Of a stretch of 64,000 bases of DNA, positions 16,793-26,662 are shown piece by piece. The stretch spans positions 1 through 64,000 of the forward strand of contig CANLSH010000008.1 in assembly GCA_947493705.1 (NCBI GenBank). The letters run 5' to 3'. A model generated the notes under the pieces. That model saw only the letters and a program-made list of their open reading frames with translations. It made no database searches and had not been told where the DNA came from. Both the position numbers and the translations under genes were made by a program. The stretch is from an uncultured Arachnia sp. GTDB taxonomy: Bacteria > Actinomycetota > Actinomycetes > Propionibacteriales > Propionibacteriaceae. How positions within the stretch are numbered: position 1 is the stretch's first letter; every line of letters starts with the position of its first letter.

Positions 16793-18274
16793 TCAGCGAG
16801 CGGCGGCTGGGGGCTTCGGGTCCGGATGAGCAACTCCGCGGGGATTCTCGCCGGCACCCTGCAGCACAGTGACCGGGTCTCGGCCAGCGATCAGGACTCC
16901 GTCCTCGACAAAGCCTTCCTCGCGGCCCACCAACTCCGCCACTAGAGCCGCCCGGCACCGCGTGAGGGGGCCGACGGCCTCTGGATCACCCGCCAAGTTG
17001 ACGCACTCATCCGGATCACTTACCAAGTCGAAGAGTTGTTCAACGCCGTCGGCCGACAGCCAAACGTACTTCCAGCGTCCGGTTCGGATCCACTGCATCG
17101 ACTGTCCGAGCACCGTGTGCTCGCCATGCAGGTACTCACGAACTGTTTCGGGTTCCCGCCAGGGGCCGACGGGGATGCCGTCGATGCCCGCTGGAAGCTC
17201 GACGCCAGCCGCCGCGAGCAGCGTCGGCATGATGTCTCGAAGTTCGACGATCTCGTCGATGACCTGCCCGGCGGGAATACCGGGACCTGCGAGGACGAGC
17301 GGGACGCGTGCGGAGCCTTCATAGGGGTACCCCTTGCGCCACATGTTGTGGTCGCCGAGCATCTCGCCGTGGTCTGAGGTGAAGCAAACGATCGTGTCCT
17401 CGGCGAGGCCGAACTCGTTGAGGACCTCAAGGAATCTTTCGATCTGATGATCGATATGGGTTATATTCCCGTAGTATCCAGCCCGGGCCCGGTTGAGGGT
17501 CGCTTGGTCATAGGTGGCCACGTGTGCATCGGGGCGATCGTCGTCGCGGAACTCCTCAAAGACGCCCGTCCAATCCCCGACAGGCGGGCAATGGTCGGCA
17601 CTGTCGAGGTACTGCTCGAACGCCCAGTCGGGTGGGTTGTACGGCGGATGGGGACGGTGGAAGGAGAGATAGAGAAAGAACGGCACGGTGGGGTCGCGCC
17701 GGTAAAGCCACTGGGTCGCCTCCGTGACGACCCAGTTCGTGGGGTGTAGACGTTCGGGCCGATCCCAGGGTCGGGCGACGACAGAATTGCAGTGCACACC
17801 GTCCTCGAAGTAGTCCGAGACAGCACTCTCGCCAGCTTGATCTCGAAGCCAAGTGAGGTAATCATCGTAGAAATCGGCGGGTCTGTGACGATCTCGGGCG
17901 TAGTGGAGGTAGCCGTCGTGCAGGCGCACGTCATCGAATCCGATGCGGCCCCGCTCGGGCCAGTAGTGCATCTTGCCAATTGCTTGCGTTTGAAAGCCGG
18001 CGCTACGAAATTGCCCCGGTAAGGTCGCGTCAACATCGAAGGGGACGCCGTCCTGGTAGCCAACGCGGCCATGGTGGGCCGCGGTTAATCCAGTCATGAG
18101 CGACATGCGCGCAGGAACACAGGTGGGATGCGCTGAGTAGGCGTTGACAAACCGCGACCCGCTACGGGCGAGACCGTCGAGGTAAGGGCTTTTGATCACT
18201 GGGTGTCCGTTGATCGACAGACAGTCGCCTCGCCATTGATCGGCACAGATCAGCACAACGTTTGGATGCGACAC
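16793..18274 (-). CDS. Sulfatase (formylglycine-dependent, Cys type)
   Basis: 493-aa sulfatase. The start 'SHPNVVLICADQWRGD' has the metal-binding Asp; 'HPTCVPARMSLMTG' is the Cys-type signature, with Cys52 expected to become formylglycine; 'TSDHGEMLGDHNMWRKG' holds the second set of metal ligands. There is no signal peptide, so it probably acts in the cytoplasm on imported sugar sulfates, though choline-sulfatase-like substrates are also possible. The GTG at 18274 gives the family start; the open frame upstream adds unrelated sequence. The gene converges with the ROK regulator 14 bases away, linking it with the sugar importer. A formylglycine-generating enzyme would have to come from elsewhere in the genome. 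Confidence 0.9.
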   Translation of the reverse strand: MSHPNVVLICADQWRGDCLSINGHPVIKSPYLDGLARSGSRFVNAYSAHPTCVPARMSLMTGLTAAHHGRVGYQDGVPFDVDATLPGQFRSAGFQTQAIGKMHYWPERGRIGFDDVRLHDGYLHYARDRHRPADFYDDYLTWLRDQAGESAVSDYFEDGVHCNSVVARPWDRPERLHPTNWVVTEATQWLYRRDPTVPFFLYLSFHRPHPPYNPPDWAFEQYLDSADHCPPVGDWTGVFEEFRDDDRPDAHVATYDQATLNRARAGYYGNITHIDHQIERFLEVLNEFGLAEDTIVCFTSDHGEMLGDHNMWRKGYPYEGSARVPLVLAGPGIPAGQVIDEIVELRDIMPTLLAAAGVELPAGIDGIPVGPWREPETVREYLHGEHTVLGQSMQWIRTGRWKYVWLSADGVEQLFDLVSDPDECVNLAGDPEAVGPLTRCRAALVAELVGREEGFVEDGVLIAGRDPVTVLQGAGENPRGVAHPDPKPPAAAR

Positions 18275-19159
18275 GCCACAACCTCCATTAGCTTGTTCGT
18301 GACAACAATAGCAGTTACGGAGCCCGCTAGGCCGCTCCTGGACTCTTGCGCGGCATGGTGATGGCTGCTCCCTTCTGCAAAAAAGCTCAGCCTCATCTAC
18401 ATGCGAGTGCCTCGTGAGAGGGTGCGAACAAGGTCGACCCGGGAAGCGGGCTTGCGGGCGTCCTTGAGTGCATTTTGGATTTTGCATCCCGACACCGTCG
18501 CCTAGCCAGCGCACTGGTTGTCCTAGGGCTGCATCTATAGCATGCGGAGAACTTGTGTGGATGACACGGCTCTAGGGGCAGCGATGAGGTTGGCTACAGG
18601 AACGTTACAATGCCCGCTATGAGACGTGTTGCCACGACGGATCAGCCGACTACACGACGCAGCCGTCTGCTCTGCTGTTGGCTTCGATAGACCAGCGTCC
18701 GCCCGACGGCCGTCGAAACTATGAGGACGAGCCGTCGCGCAAGTGTCCTCGGCTCCCGCAACCTCATTGCCAGATGCAGTGCGGCCGCATATTTTGATTG
18801 GAAGCAGGTCCGTGGTGAGGAAAGCGTCTTACGCACGTGTTTCGTATGCATAGGTGTAAAATTGAGATTCTTCAGGGAATATATCACCGAATCAGATTAC
18901 ATTCGGCCTTAGTTTAAGGCCTCCCATGCGCACAAATGTGAAACTCCCAGTTGACTGGCTCAAATGCTACTTGACTAGTGGTGCGTTTCTGGAATTCGAC
19001 CGGTAACCTACTGGTCCGAATGAAGAACAAGCAGTGCATCAGCAACTGACGCAGTTGTCTGCCGGACTCTGGCTGTGCTCGACCTTTGTTGAGCCCATTC
19101 ACTCCGCAATTCGTGACGAAACTCTGACCTCAGGTGGCTCACCGCGCAGAGCGTCAGGT
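18275..19159. other. 885-bp intergenic region, partly AT-rich
   Basis: No gene is supported. The part from about 18780 to 19050 is more AT-rich than its surroundings. An inverted repeat GGCCTTA/TAAGGCC lies at 18905-18921. Small open frames on both strands (about 60-80 codons near 18640-18910) have no family I recognise and no clear ribosome-binding site. The upstream end should carry the sulfatase promoter. Confidence 0.5.
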
Positions 19160-20650
19160 TCAGTCGCGGACACCCTCCGCAACGTCCTGACGGGTCACCT
19201 CATCGGTGCCGTCCCAGACGGACACGTTCTTGGCGCCGGGCAGTTCATCGCGATAGAAAACCGGATTCACGCCAACGGCCCTGTCGGCCAGGTAGTTCTT
19301 CAACAGCTTGAAGGCCAGCGCACCGAGGGGGATGATCGCGATCAGGTTGATCGTGGCCATCACCCCCATGAAGGCATCAGCCGTATTCCACACCAGCGCC
19401 ACGGATCCCAGAGCGCCACCCAACACGCACAGCATCACAACAAGCCTGAAAGCCGTGAGCAATTTCTTGGAGCGTTCCCGAAGGAACTGAATGTTGGCTT
19501 CGCCGTAGTAGCTGTTGCCCAGGATGGAGGAGAACGCCAGGAAAAAGATGACGACTGACAGGAACGGACCTGCCCAATCACCCACCTGCTCCTGCAACGC
19601 GTTCTGGGTCAACGAGATGCCCTCTGCGCCGTCGCCGAACGTGGGATTGCTGAGCAGGATGATGAAGGCGGTGCAGGAGCAGACGACGAGTGTGTCGAAG
19701 TAGACGCCCAATGTTTGCACCAGTCCCTGCTTCACCGGATGGGACACGGACGCGGTGGCTGCCGCGTTGGGCACCGAGCCCATGCCAGCCTCGTTGGAGA
19801 ACAGACCGCGCCTCATGCCCTGCATGATTGCGGCTCCAATGGTTGCGCCGGCGACCTCACGAATTCCGAGCGCATGCTCCACGATCAGGGCGATCATGCC
19901 GGGCACGAGATCGATGTTGATCACCACGACTGCAATCGCGACCGCGATGTAGGCCAACGCCATGATGGGAACGACGATCTCGGTCACGGCGGACAACCGA
20001 CGAATACCACCGAAAATGACCGCCCCCGTCAACACTGCGAGCGTCAGGCCGATGACCCAGCCGTTCCACGGATCATCTGTATTCAGGTTCTGCTGGATCG
20101 ACAGCGAGATCGAGTTTGCCTGAACGGCGTTGAACACGAAGCCGTATGTGAATGTGATGACGACGGCGAACGTGGTTGCCAGCCAGGGCAGTCCCAACCC
20201 GTCCCGGATGTAATAGGCGGGGCCACCGATGTAGGAGTCCTTGCCTTTGCGCTTGTACAACTGGGCGAGCGTCGACTCCACGAAGGCGGTGGCCCCTCCC
20301 AGCAGGGCCAGCATCCACATCCAGAAGACAGCACCGGGACCCCCGACGCTGATGGCCACGGCGACACCTGCCACATTGCCGGTGCCGACTCGGGAGGCCG
20401 CAGAAATGGTGAACGCGCGGAAGGCCGAGATCCCATCCTTCTCGCCAACCTTGTCGGTTGGCTTCTCCGCGATGCTGCGGAACATCTCCGGCACCATCCG
20501 AACCTGTACCAGAAGTGTTCTGATGCTGAAGTAGAGCCCAGCCGCCACGAGGAGAAAGATGACGACGTTCCAGTAGTAGTCGTTGAACCACGTGACCGCA
20601 TCGTTGAGGAGTCCCATGTCCTGAAAGTAGTGGAAAATGCCGACCAGCAT
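19160..20650 (-). CDS. alsT: Sodium/alanine (glycine) symporter, AGCS family
   Basis: 496 aa with about eleven membrane helices. Family hallmarks: 'FRAFTISAASRVGTGNVAGV' (the N-terminal AGCS signature), 'GGPAYYIRDGLG', 'MQGMRRGLFSNEAGMGSVPN' and 'FLAFSSILGNSYYGEAN'. It imports alanine or glycine with sodium. The ATG at 20650 was chosen; a TTG two codons upstream would also work. The gene stands alone, divergent from the flavin disulfide reductase across a 267-bp gap that holds both promoters but no other feature. Confidence 0.93.
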   Translation of the reverse strand: MLVGIFHYFQDMGLLNDAVTWFNDYYWNVVIFLLVAAGLYFSIRTLLVQVRMVPEMFRSIAEKPTDKVGEKDGISAFRAFTISAASRVGTGNVAGVAVAISVGGPGAVFWMWMLALLGGATAFVESTLAQLYKRKGKDSYIGGPAYYIRDGLGLPWLATTFAVVITFTYGFVFNAVQANSISLSIQQNLNTDDPWNGWVIGLTLAVLTGAVIFGGIRRLSAVTEIVVPIMALAYIAVAIAVVVINIDLVPGMIALIVEHALGIREVAGATIGAAIMQGMRRGLFSNEAGMGSVPNAAATASVSHPVKQGLVQTLGVYFDTLVVCSCTAFIILLSNPTFGDGAEGISLTQNALQEQVGDWAGPFLSVVIFFLAFSSILGNSYYGEANIQFLRERSKKLLTAFRLVVMLCVLGGALGSVALVWNTADAFMGVMATINLIAIIPLGALAFKLLKNYLADRAVGVNPVFYRDELPGAKNVSVWDGTDEVTRQDVAEGVRD

Positions 20651-20917
20651 GGGCAATCAGACACTTCGTCACTCAAAAGCCATACGTGCCTCTGTTGGCC
20701 TACTCGCTGGGCATGCTCGATCTTCCTTTTGCATCATTCGTTGACGGCCAGCGTGGCTGCGACGAGCCCCCCCAGTTCCTCGTTCTCTGCCGCCGATGGC
20801 TCGAGTGCACGACGTCGTCCTCACAGACGCAGCGATCAACCATTCGAGTACCCCGATTATCCTTGGCCATCCACGTCGCAGTTACTCAAGCGGCAGCCTG
20901 AGCACTGGGGAGACGCG

Positions 20918-22333
20918 ATGACCGATCACGGCAACGACCACTTTGACATCGTCGTGATTGGCGCCGGCCCGGCCGGCACAGCGGCCGCACTCCGGGCGGC
21001 CGAGTTGGGCGCAAAAGTCGCCGTCGTCGAGGGCGCCCGCACGGGAGGCACTTGCGTGAACACCGGATGCGTTCCGACCCGCGTTCTCGCGAAGGCAGCG
21101 CGGATGATGCGCGAGATACGCACCGCCGGGGCATACGGGATTGAGGTCGATGAGCGCCCGATGGAGTGGTCGACGACCGTCGCGCGCGTGCAGGAACGCG
21201 TGGACCTGGTGCGGTCCATCAAGCGTGAGGCCGAGCGGTTCGACGACGCCGGGATCGAGCTTGTGCTCGAGGGCCGGGCGAGGTTCACGGATGCCCAGAC
21301 CGTCGTGGTTGAATCGGGCCGACGCCTCACCGCCGAGACATTCATTGTGGCAGTGGGCGGTCACTCGCGAAGGCTGCCGGTGCCTGGTGCGGAGCTCGCG
21401 ACCGTTCCCGACGAGGTGCTCACCCTGCCGGGGCTTCCTGATCGTGTGGCCATCATCGGCGCTGGGAATACGGGCGCTCAGCTCGCCACGATCTTCAGCT
21501 CGTTCGGCTCGCAGGTCACCGTGCTCGATGTCGCGCCCCGCATCCTGATGGCGTCGGATGCCCTGATCTCCGAGCATGTTTCGCGGGCATTCGTCGAACA
21601 GGGCATGACCGTGCGTACCGGGATCGAGACGGTATCCCGCCTCGAGGGCGCAGCAGATGGCTCCATCAATCTGTTCTGGAGGGAGGATGGGCGCCCGGAG
21701 TCGAGGGGTTTCGACGCCGTGATCATGGCGACCGGATGGCCGGTGGATGTCGACGGTCTCGGGCTGGATGCGGCAGGGATAGAGGTGGTGAAGTCCGCCA
21801 TACCGGTCGACGACTTCTTCCGCAGCGTGGTGCCGCACATCTTCGCGGTCGGTGACGCCAACGGGCGAGACATGCTCGTGCAGGCCGCGCAGTTCGAGGG
21901 CGAGGTGGCCGCGGAGAATGCTGTGCTTGATACCAACCGCCGCACCCCGCGGCACCTGTTGCCAGCGGGCGGATTCACGGATCCCGACTATGCGGGCGTC
22001 GGCTTCACCGAGGAGCAGGCGCGCGAGCGTGACGCCGAGTGCGTCGTCTCAGTCTTCCCGTACACGGCTCTCGACCGGGCCGTGATTGACGACCGCGAGC
22101 GCGGATTCCTGAAGCTCATCTCCGACAGGAGGCGCGAGCTCATTCTCGGCGCACACGCTGTGGGTGAAAACGCCGTGGAGGTCATACAGGCGGCGACAAC
22201 GGCCATGGCGGCAGGAATCGACGTGGCAACTCTCGCGGGCGTGAAGTTCGCCTACCCCACCTACAGTGCGGTGATCGGACTGGCCGCTCGCGGTCTCCTG
22301 GCTGAGAAAGCGAAGCCCGCCCTGCTCGAATGA
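20918..22333 (+). CDS. Pyridine nucleotide-disulfide oxidoreductase, non-canonical C-terminus
   Basis: 471 aa, class I flavin disulfide reductase. FAD-binding motif GAGPAGTAAALRAAELGA, redox-active disulfide 'GGTCVNTGCVPTR', NAD-binding motif 'VAIIGAGNTGAQLATIFSSF', and the second FAD motif 'HIFAVGDANG'. In lipoamide dehydrogenase and relatives the dimer-interface helix carries HPTxSE; here the matching segment is 'AYPTYSAVIGLAARG', so the catalytic His and Glu are both missing. It is therefore unlikely to be a normal lipoamide dehydrogenase; a mercuric-reductase-like or other NAD(P)H reductase is more likely. The ATG at 20918 was chosen over a long open frame upstream. The ketone-body regulator starts 243 bases downstream. 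Confidence 0.85.
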   Translation: MTDHGNDHFDIVVIGAGPAGTAAALRAAELGAKVAVVEGARTGGTCVNTGCVPTRVLAKAARMMREIRTAGAYGIEVDERPMEWSTTVARVQERVDLVRSIKREAERFDDAGIELVLEGRARFTDAQTVVVESGRRLTAETFIVAVGGHSRRLPVPGAELATVPDEVLTLPGLPDRVAIIGAGNTGAQLATIFSSFGSQVTVLDVAPRILMASDALISEHVSRAFVEQGMTVRTGIETVSRLEGAADGSINLFWREDGRPESRGFDAVIMATGWPVDVDGLGLDAAGIEVVKSAIPVDDFFRSVVPHIFAVGDANGRDMLVQAAQFEGEVAAENAVLDTNRRTPRHLLPAGGFTDPDYAGVGFTEEQARERDAECVVSVFPYTALDRAVIDDRERGFLKLISDRRRELILGAHAVGENAVEVIQAATTAMAAGIDVATLAGVKFAYPTYSAVIGLAARGLLAEKAKPALLE

Positions 22334-22576
22334 ATCCTGCACCCATTGCGCGCTGGTCGAGGCAACAGTGTGGATGCTCAATCGGGTGGTGGCAAGCGCT
22401 TCGAGATGTTTTCCATATCGTCCGGTAGTCCGTCAGCCTGCTGTCATGCGCACACATCGATCTTGACGGGTATCGCGGTGCGGTGGTCGACGGAACTCCG
22501 CCTTCCACAGGTAGGATCGCCAGCGATCGCGACCACGTCGGCGCGGTCGATGACCCGGCTGGCCGCAGGAGGACTC

Positions 22577-23692
22577 GTGGAGGAACTGCTCGCCCGGCTT
22601 CGCGATTCACTGGGCGGCCTCGCGGAGGACACCTGCGCGAGGATCTACCGCGAGATCGACTCGTATGAGCGCATCACCCCCGAAGCGCTGCACTCGGCGG
22701 TGGCGAGGAACCTCCGCACCGCCCTCACGGCGCTCCAGGAACAGCGTGTGCCCCTGCCGGAGACCTTGGACGACGCCGCCCAGACCGCCTCAGAGCGGCA
22801 CCGGGAAGGAGTCCCGGTTGAGGAGATCGTGCGCGGCTTCCGCATCTCCATCTCGCTGATCAACGAGCGGTTCGTGGACCTCGCGGTATCGCTGGGGCTC
22901 CGGCCCGAGCTGACCGTGAGGGGATCTCGCATCATGTGGGGCGTCGGGGATGCCTTCACCACGCGGATCATCACCGAGTACCACGCGTTGGAGGTGACCA
23001 CCGCGCTCCGGAATGCCCAGCGCAGGACCGAGCTGGTGCACCGCCTCCTGTCGGGTGAGATGCCGGACGAGGCAGTCCTTCTGGGGATGGACCCGCAGGC
23101 CCAGTATGCGGCCCTGCGATGCGCACTCCCTCGGGACGCCAACGCCGAGCTCATGCAGCAAACTCTTGAGGAGGACGGGTCCAAGGGGTCCCACCGGGCG
23201 CTCCTGGTGCTGGAGGCGGGGGAGTGTCTGGGTGTGGTGGCGGCGCGGCCCGACGTGCGCGGGTTCCCCGTCGGGCTCGGCCCGTTCGTGGGCCTGGGTG
23301 AGTTGCCGCGCTCGAACCGGACCGCGCAACAGGCGCTCAGACTCGCGCAGCGCCTTGACCGGGACGGAGTGCAATCGGTGGAGGACCTGGGGTGGCGACT
23401 CGCCGCCGCGTCCCGGCCGGACGTGTGGCAGCTGTACTACTCCCAGTTCCTGATGCCAGTGCTGGAGCAGGGACCATTCGGTGAGGAGATCCTCGCGACC
23501 GTCCGCGCCTGGCTCGCCCACGGGCATAGTGTCCAGCGCGCCGCAGAGACACTCACGGTGCACGTGAACACGGTGCGCTACAGGCTGCGACGCTACGAGG
23601 ACCTGACGCTTGCCGCACTTGAGGACGCCGACGACGTCGTGGGCATCACTTGGGCGTTGGAGCTTGGCGACCCGTCGTCGCACTCGTTGTAG
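22577..23692 (+). CDS. PucR/CdaR-type transcriptional regulator
   Basis: 371 aa. The N-terminal two-thirds is a helical sensor region (ARLRDSLGGLAEDTCARIYR, VEEIVRGFRISISLINERF) and the C-terminus is the PucR helix-turn-helix: 'HGHSVQRAAETLTVHVNTVR' then YRLRRYEDL. This architecture is common in actinobacterial activators of catabolic operons. The GTG at 22577 is preceded by AGGAGG at the right distance; the frame is open upstream, but that part is not protein-like. It lies directly before the 3-hydroxybutyrate operon in the same direction with a 168-bp gap, and is probably its activator. Confidence 0.85.
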   Translation: MEELLARLRDSLGGLAEDTCARIYREIDSYERITPEALHSAVARNLRTALTALQEQRVPLPETLDDAAQTASERHREGVPVEEIVRGFRISISLINERFVDLAVSLGLRPELTVRGSRIMWGVGDAFTTRIITEYHALEVTTALRNAQRRTELVHRLLSGEMPDEAVLLGMDPQAQYAALRCALPRDANAELMQQTLEEDGSKGSHRALLVLEAGECLGVVAARPDVRGFPVGLGPFVGLGELPRSNRTAQQALRLAQRLDRDGVQSVEDLGWRLAAASRPDVWQLYYSQFLMPVLEQGPFGEEILATVRAWLAHGHSVQRAAETLTVHVNTVRYRLRRYEDLTLAALEDADDVVGITWALELGDPSSHSL

Positions 23693-23860
23693 AAACCGAC
23701 AACCTGTTGGCACTCAACGGTGTTGTTTCGTCCGTAGCATTCCAAAATCTCTCCCGATAGCGTCTGAGCACGAGGCAAGCAGTTGGAGAAGCGAACGAGG
23801 ATGTGTCGGTTTCCCCTCCCGGCCTGCCACGCTCCCTCACACACAACAGAAGGGCAAAAG

Positions 23861-24577
23861 ATGGCGAAGGTCATTGATGACATCGCGCCCGTGCTGTCCG
23901 AGATCCTCCGTGATGGCATGACCATCGCGGTGGGCGGATTCGGTCTGTGCGGCATACCCACCGACCTGATCAGGGCGGTGCGCGACGTTGGAGTGAAAGA
24001 TCTTACGATTGTTTCCAACAACCTCGGAGTCGACGGCAAGGGCCTCGGGCTGTTGCTCGAGAACAACCAGATCACCAAGGTGCTCGCCAGCTACGTCGGC
24101 GAGAACAAACTCTTCATGCAGCAATACATCAACGGCGAGCTGGACGTCGAGTTCGTGCCCCAGGGCACCCTGGCGGAACGCCTCCGCGCGGGCGGTTCGG
24201 GCATCCCTGGTTTCTATACGAAAACCGGTGTCGGCACCCTCGTTGCTGAGGGCAAGCCCACCGCCGACTTCGACGGCGAGGAATACGTCCTGGAACGTTG
24301 CATCGTGGCCGACGTCGCGCTGGTGCACGCCCACACCGCCGACACCGACGGGAACCTGGTGTACCGACTCACAGCCCGCAACTTCAACCCGCTCGTGGCC
24401 ATGGCGGGACGGACCACGTTCGCCGAGGCCGAGAACATCGTTGACCTCGGCGGCATCGACCCCGACGCAGTCCACACCCCGGGCGTCTATGTGCATCACG
24501 TCATGCGCGCAGTGAGCACCAACGACATCGAACAGCGCACGGTCCGGCCCCGCGCCGCCCGTCCCCAGGAGGTCTGA
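23861..24577 (+). CDS. scoA: 3-oxoacid (succinyl-CoA:acetoacetate) CoA-transferase, subunit A
   Basis: 238 aa. CoA-transferase family I alpha subunit, with 'DGMTIAVGGFGLCGIPTDLI' at the start, GVDGKGLGLLL, YVGENKLFMQQYINGELDVE, 'PQGTLAERLRAGGSGIPGFY' and 'NFNPLVAMAG'. The two-subunit enzyme moves CoA from succinyl-CoA to acetoacetate. It is the first gene of the operon; the ATG at 23861 was taken as the family start. Subunit B follows three bases after the stop. Together with the next four genes it makes a complete route from 3-hydroxybutyrate to acetyl-CoA. Confidence 0.95.
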   Translation: MAKVIDDIAPVLSEILRDGMTIAVGGFGLCGIPTDLIRAVRDVGVKDLTIVSNNLGVDGKGLGLLLENNQITKVLASYVGENKLFMQQYINGELDVEFVPQGTLAERLRAGGSGIPGFYTKTGVGTLVAEGKPTADFDGEEYVLERCIVADVALVHAHTADTDGNLVYRLTARNFNPLVAMAGRTTFAEAENIVDLGGIDPDAVHTPGVYVHHVMRAVSTNDIEQRTVRPRAARPQEV

Positions 24578-24580
24578 TCC

Positions 24581-25219
24581 ATGAGCTGGACACGTGACGA
24601 GATGGCCGCCATCGCGGCATCCGAATTGACCGACGGCGACTACGTGAACTTGGGCATCGGCATGCCCACGCTGGTCGCAAACCATCTGCCCGAGGGCGTT
24701 CGCGTCATCCTGCAGAGCGAGAACGGGATCCTGGGAACCGGCCCCTTCCCCTACGAGGGCGAGGAGGATCCGGACCTGATCAACGCCGGCAAACAGACCG
24801 TCTCCCTGTTGCCCGGAGCGGCGATCTTTGACTCCGCCACGTCCTTCGGCATGATCCGCGGGGGCAAGATGGCGGCTGCGATCCTGGGCGCCATGCAGGT
24901 CTCCGGTTCCGGTGATCTCGCCAACTGGCAGATTCCGGGCAAGCTCGTCAAGGGCATGGGTGGCGCGATGGACCTCGTCGCCGGCGCCCGCCACGTCGTC
25001 GTCATGACCGACCACGTGGCCAAGGACGGCACCCCGAAGATCGTCAGGGAATGCACGCTGCCGCTGACCGGTGTCGGGGTTGTTGACCGCATCATCACCG
25101 ACCGGGCCGTATTCGACGTGGTGGATTCCGAACTTGTGCTGCGCCGGCTGGCGCCGGGGATCACGGAGGACGAGGTGCGGGAGAGCACCGAGGCGCCGTT
25201 CACCGTCGAGCTCGTCTGA
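24581..25219 (+). CDS. scoB: 3-oxoacid CoA-transferase, subunit B
   Basis: 212 aa. Beta subunit, with '[19 protein letters not shown]', '[14 protein letters not shown]' carrying the catalytic Glu of the SENG motif, and '[19 protein letters not shown]'. It forms the active transferase with subunit A, passing CoA through a glutamyl-CoA intermediate. The stop is followed after 16 bases by the permease gene, so the operon continues. Confidence 0.95.
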   Translation: MSWTRDEMAAIAASELTDGDYVNLGIGMPTLVANHLPEGVRVILQSENGILGTGPFPYEGEEDPDLINAGKQTVSLLPGAAIFDSATSFGMIRGGKMAAAILGAMQVSGSGDLANWQIPGKLVKGMGGAMDLVAGARHVVVMTDHVAKDGTPKIVRECTLPLTGVGVVDRIITDRAVFDVVDSELVLRRLAPGITEDEVRESTEAPFTVELV

Positions 25220-25235
25220 GAAGGCGGGGACACAC

Positions 25236-26648
25236 ATGGCCCTCTACTCGCTCGTCGTTGTCATCGCCGCTCTGGCCTTCCTCATGTTCATGGCCTACAA
25301 GGGCCACAGTGTCATCCTCTTCGCTCCGATCGCGGCCATGGGCGCCGTTCTGCTCACCACACCCGGCCTCGTCGCCCCCGTCTTTTCCGGTCTGTTCATG
25401 GACAAGATGGTCGGTTTCATCAAGAGCTACTTTCCCGTGTTCCTGCTGGGAGCCCTCTTCGGCAAGCTCATGGAGATCTCGGGCTTTGCCAGATCGATCG
25501 TGACCGCAGTGATCAAGGTGGTGGGGGCGCGCAACGCCATCCTGACCATCGTCCTGGTCGGTGCGGTGTTGACCTACGGCGGCGTCTCCCTGTTCGTCGT
25601 CGTCTTCGCTGTCTACCCATTCGCAGCGGAGATGTTTCGTCAGAGCGACATCCCGAAGCGACTCATCCCCGGTGCCATCGCTCTGGGCGCGTTCACGTTC
25701 ACGATGGACGCGATTCCGGGTACGCCGCAGATCCATAACATCATCCCGACGACGTTCTTCAACACCACGGCCTACGCGGCCCCGGTCCTGGGCACCGTCG
25801 GAGGCATCCTCATCTTCGTCGCTGGCATGCTGTACCTCGAGCGCCAGCGACGCAAGGCAGCTGCCAAGGGCGAAGGTTATGGCACGGGACACACCAACGA
25901 ACCCATCGCTCACATCCAGGAAGGGGACAAACTTCCGCACCCGCTGCTGGCCGTTGCGCCCCTGGTCATCGTCGGCGTGGTCAACCTGGTCCTCACCAAC
26001 CTGATCCCACGCCTCTACGGCGAGGAGACCTCGTTCCCGTCCACAGTCGTCGGTGAGCCCACCTCCGTGACCGTCATGACCTCAGCGAATGTGGCCATCT
26101 GGTCGGTACTGGGCGCGCTGCTGCTCGCCATCGTGTTCGTCGTGGTGACGGCATTCAAGACGATCCGTATGCACTTCACCGAGGATGTGAAGCCGGCCAT
26201 CGCGGGCTCACTCCTGGCGACGCTCAACACCGCCTCGGAATACGGCTTCGGCGCGGTCATCGCGTCCCTCGCCGGGTTCGGGATCGTCGCCGACGGCCTC
26301 ACCGCCATTCCCAATACGCTGGTCCGCGAGGCCGTCACCGTGACCTCGCTGGCCGGAATCACAGGCTCAGCCTCCGGCGGCATGGTCATCGCCCTCGGTG
26401 CGATGTCCGAATCGTTCATCAATGCGGCCGACGCCGTCGGCATCCCAATGGAGGTCCTGCACCGCGTTGCATCGATGGCCTCCGGTGGCATGGACACCCT
26501 GCCCCACAACGGAGCAGTCATCACCCTGCTGGCCGTCACCGGACTCACCCACAAGTCCTCCTACAAGGACATCTTCGCGATGACCATCATCAAGACGCTC
26601 GCCGTCTTCGTCATCATCGGTCTCTACTACGCCACCGGCCTGGTCTGA
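25236..26648 (+). CDS. GntP-family permease, probably for 3-hydroxybutyrate/acetoacetate
   Basis: 470 aa and very hydrophobic, with about 12 helices. GntP-like features are 'MAYKGHSVILFAPIAAMGAV', 'FLLGALFGKLMEISGFARSI', 'LTYGGVSLFVVVFAVYPFA' and a C-terminal 'MASGGMDTLPHNGAVITLL'. GntP proteins carry gluconate and related organic acids by proton symport; in this operon the substrate is more likely 3-hydroxybutyrate or acetoacetate (inferred from the neighbours). The ATG at 25236 has GAAGGCGGGGA upstream. Confidence 0.85.
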   Translation: MALYSLVVVIAALAFLMFMAYKGHSVILFAPIAAMGAVLLTTPGLVAPVFSGLFMDKMVGFIKSYFPVFLLGALFGKLMEISGFARSIVTAVIKVVGARNAILTIVLVGAVLTYGGVSLFVVVFAVYPFAAEMFRQSDIPKRLIPGAIALGAFTFTMDAIPGTPQIHNIIPTTFFNTTAYAAPVLGTVGGILIFVAGMLYLERQRRKAAAKGEGYGTGHTNEPIAHIQEGDKLPHPLLAVAPLVIVGVVNLVLTNLIPRLYGEETSFPSTVVGEPTSVTVMTSANVAIWSVLGALLLAIVFVVVTAFKTIRMHFTEDVKPAIAGSLLATLNTASEYGFGAVIASLAGFGIVADGLTAIPNTLVREAVTVTSLAGITGSASGGMVIALGAMSESFINAADAVGIPMEVLHRVASMASGGMDTLPHNGAVITLLAVTGLTHKSSYKDIFAMTIIKTLAVFVIIGLYYATGLV

Positions 26649-26662
26649 AAGGAACAACCACA

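Noticed and set aside
18642..18912. Small frames on both strands in the AT-rich gap
   Set aside because: No ribosome-binding site, no family resemblance and overlapping opposite frames.
23837..25237. 466-codon open frame antisense to scoA/scoB
   Set aside because: It is a shadow of two well-supported genes; the composition (many Gly, His, Val) is typical of antisense translation.
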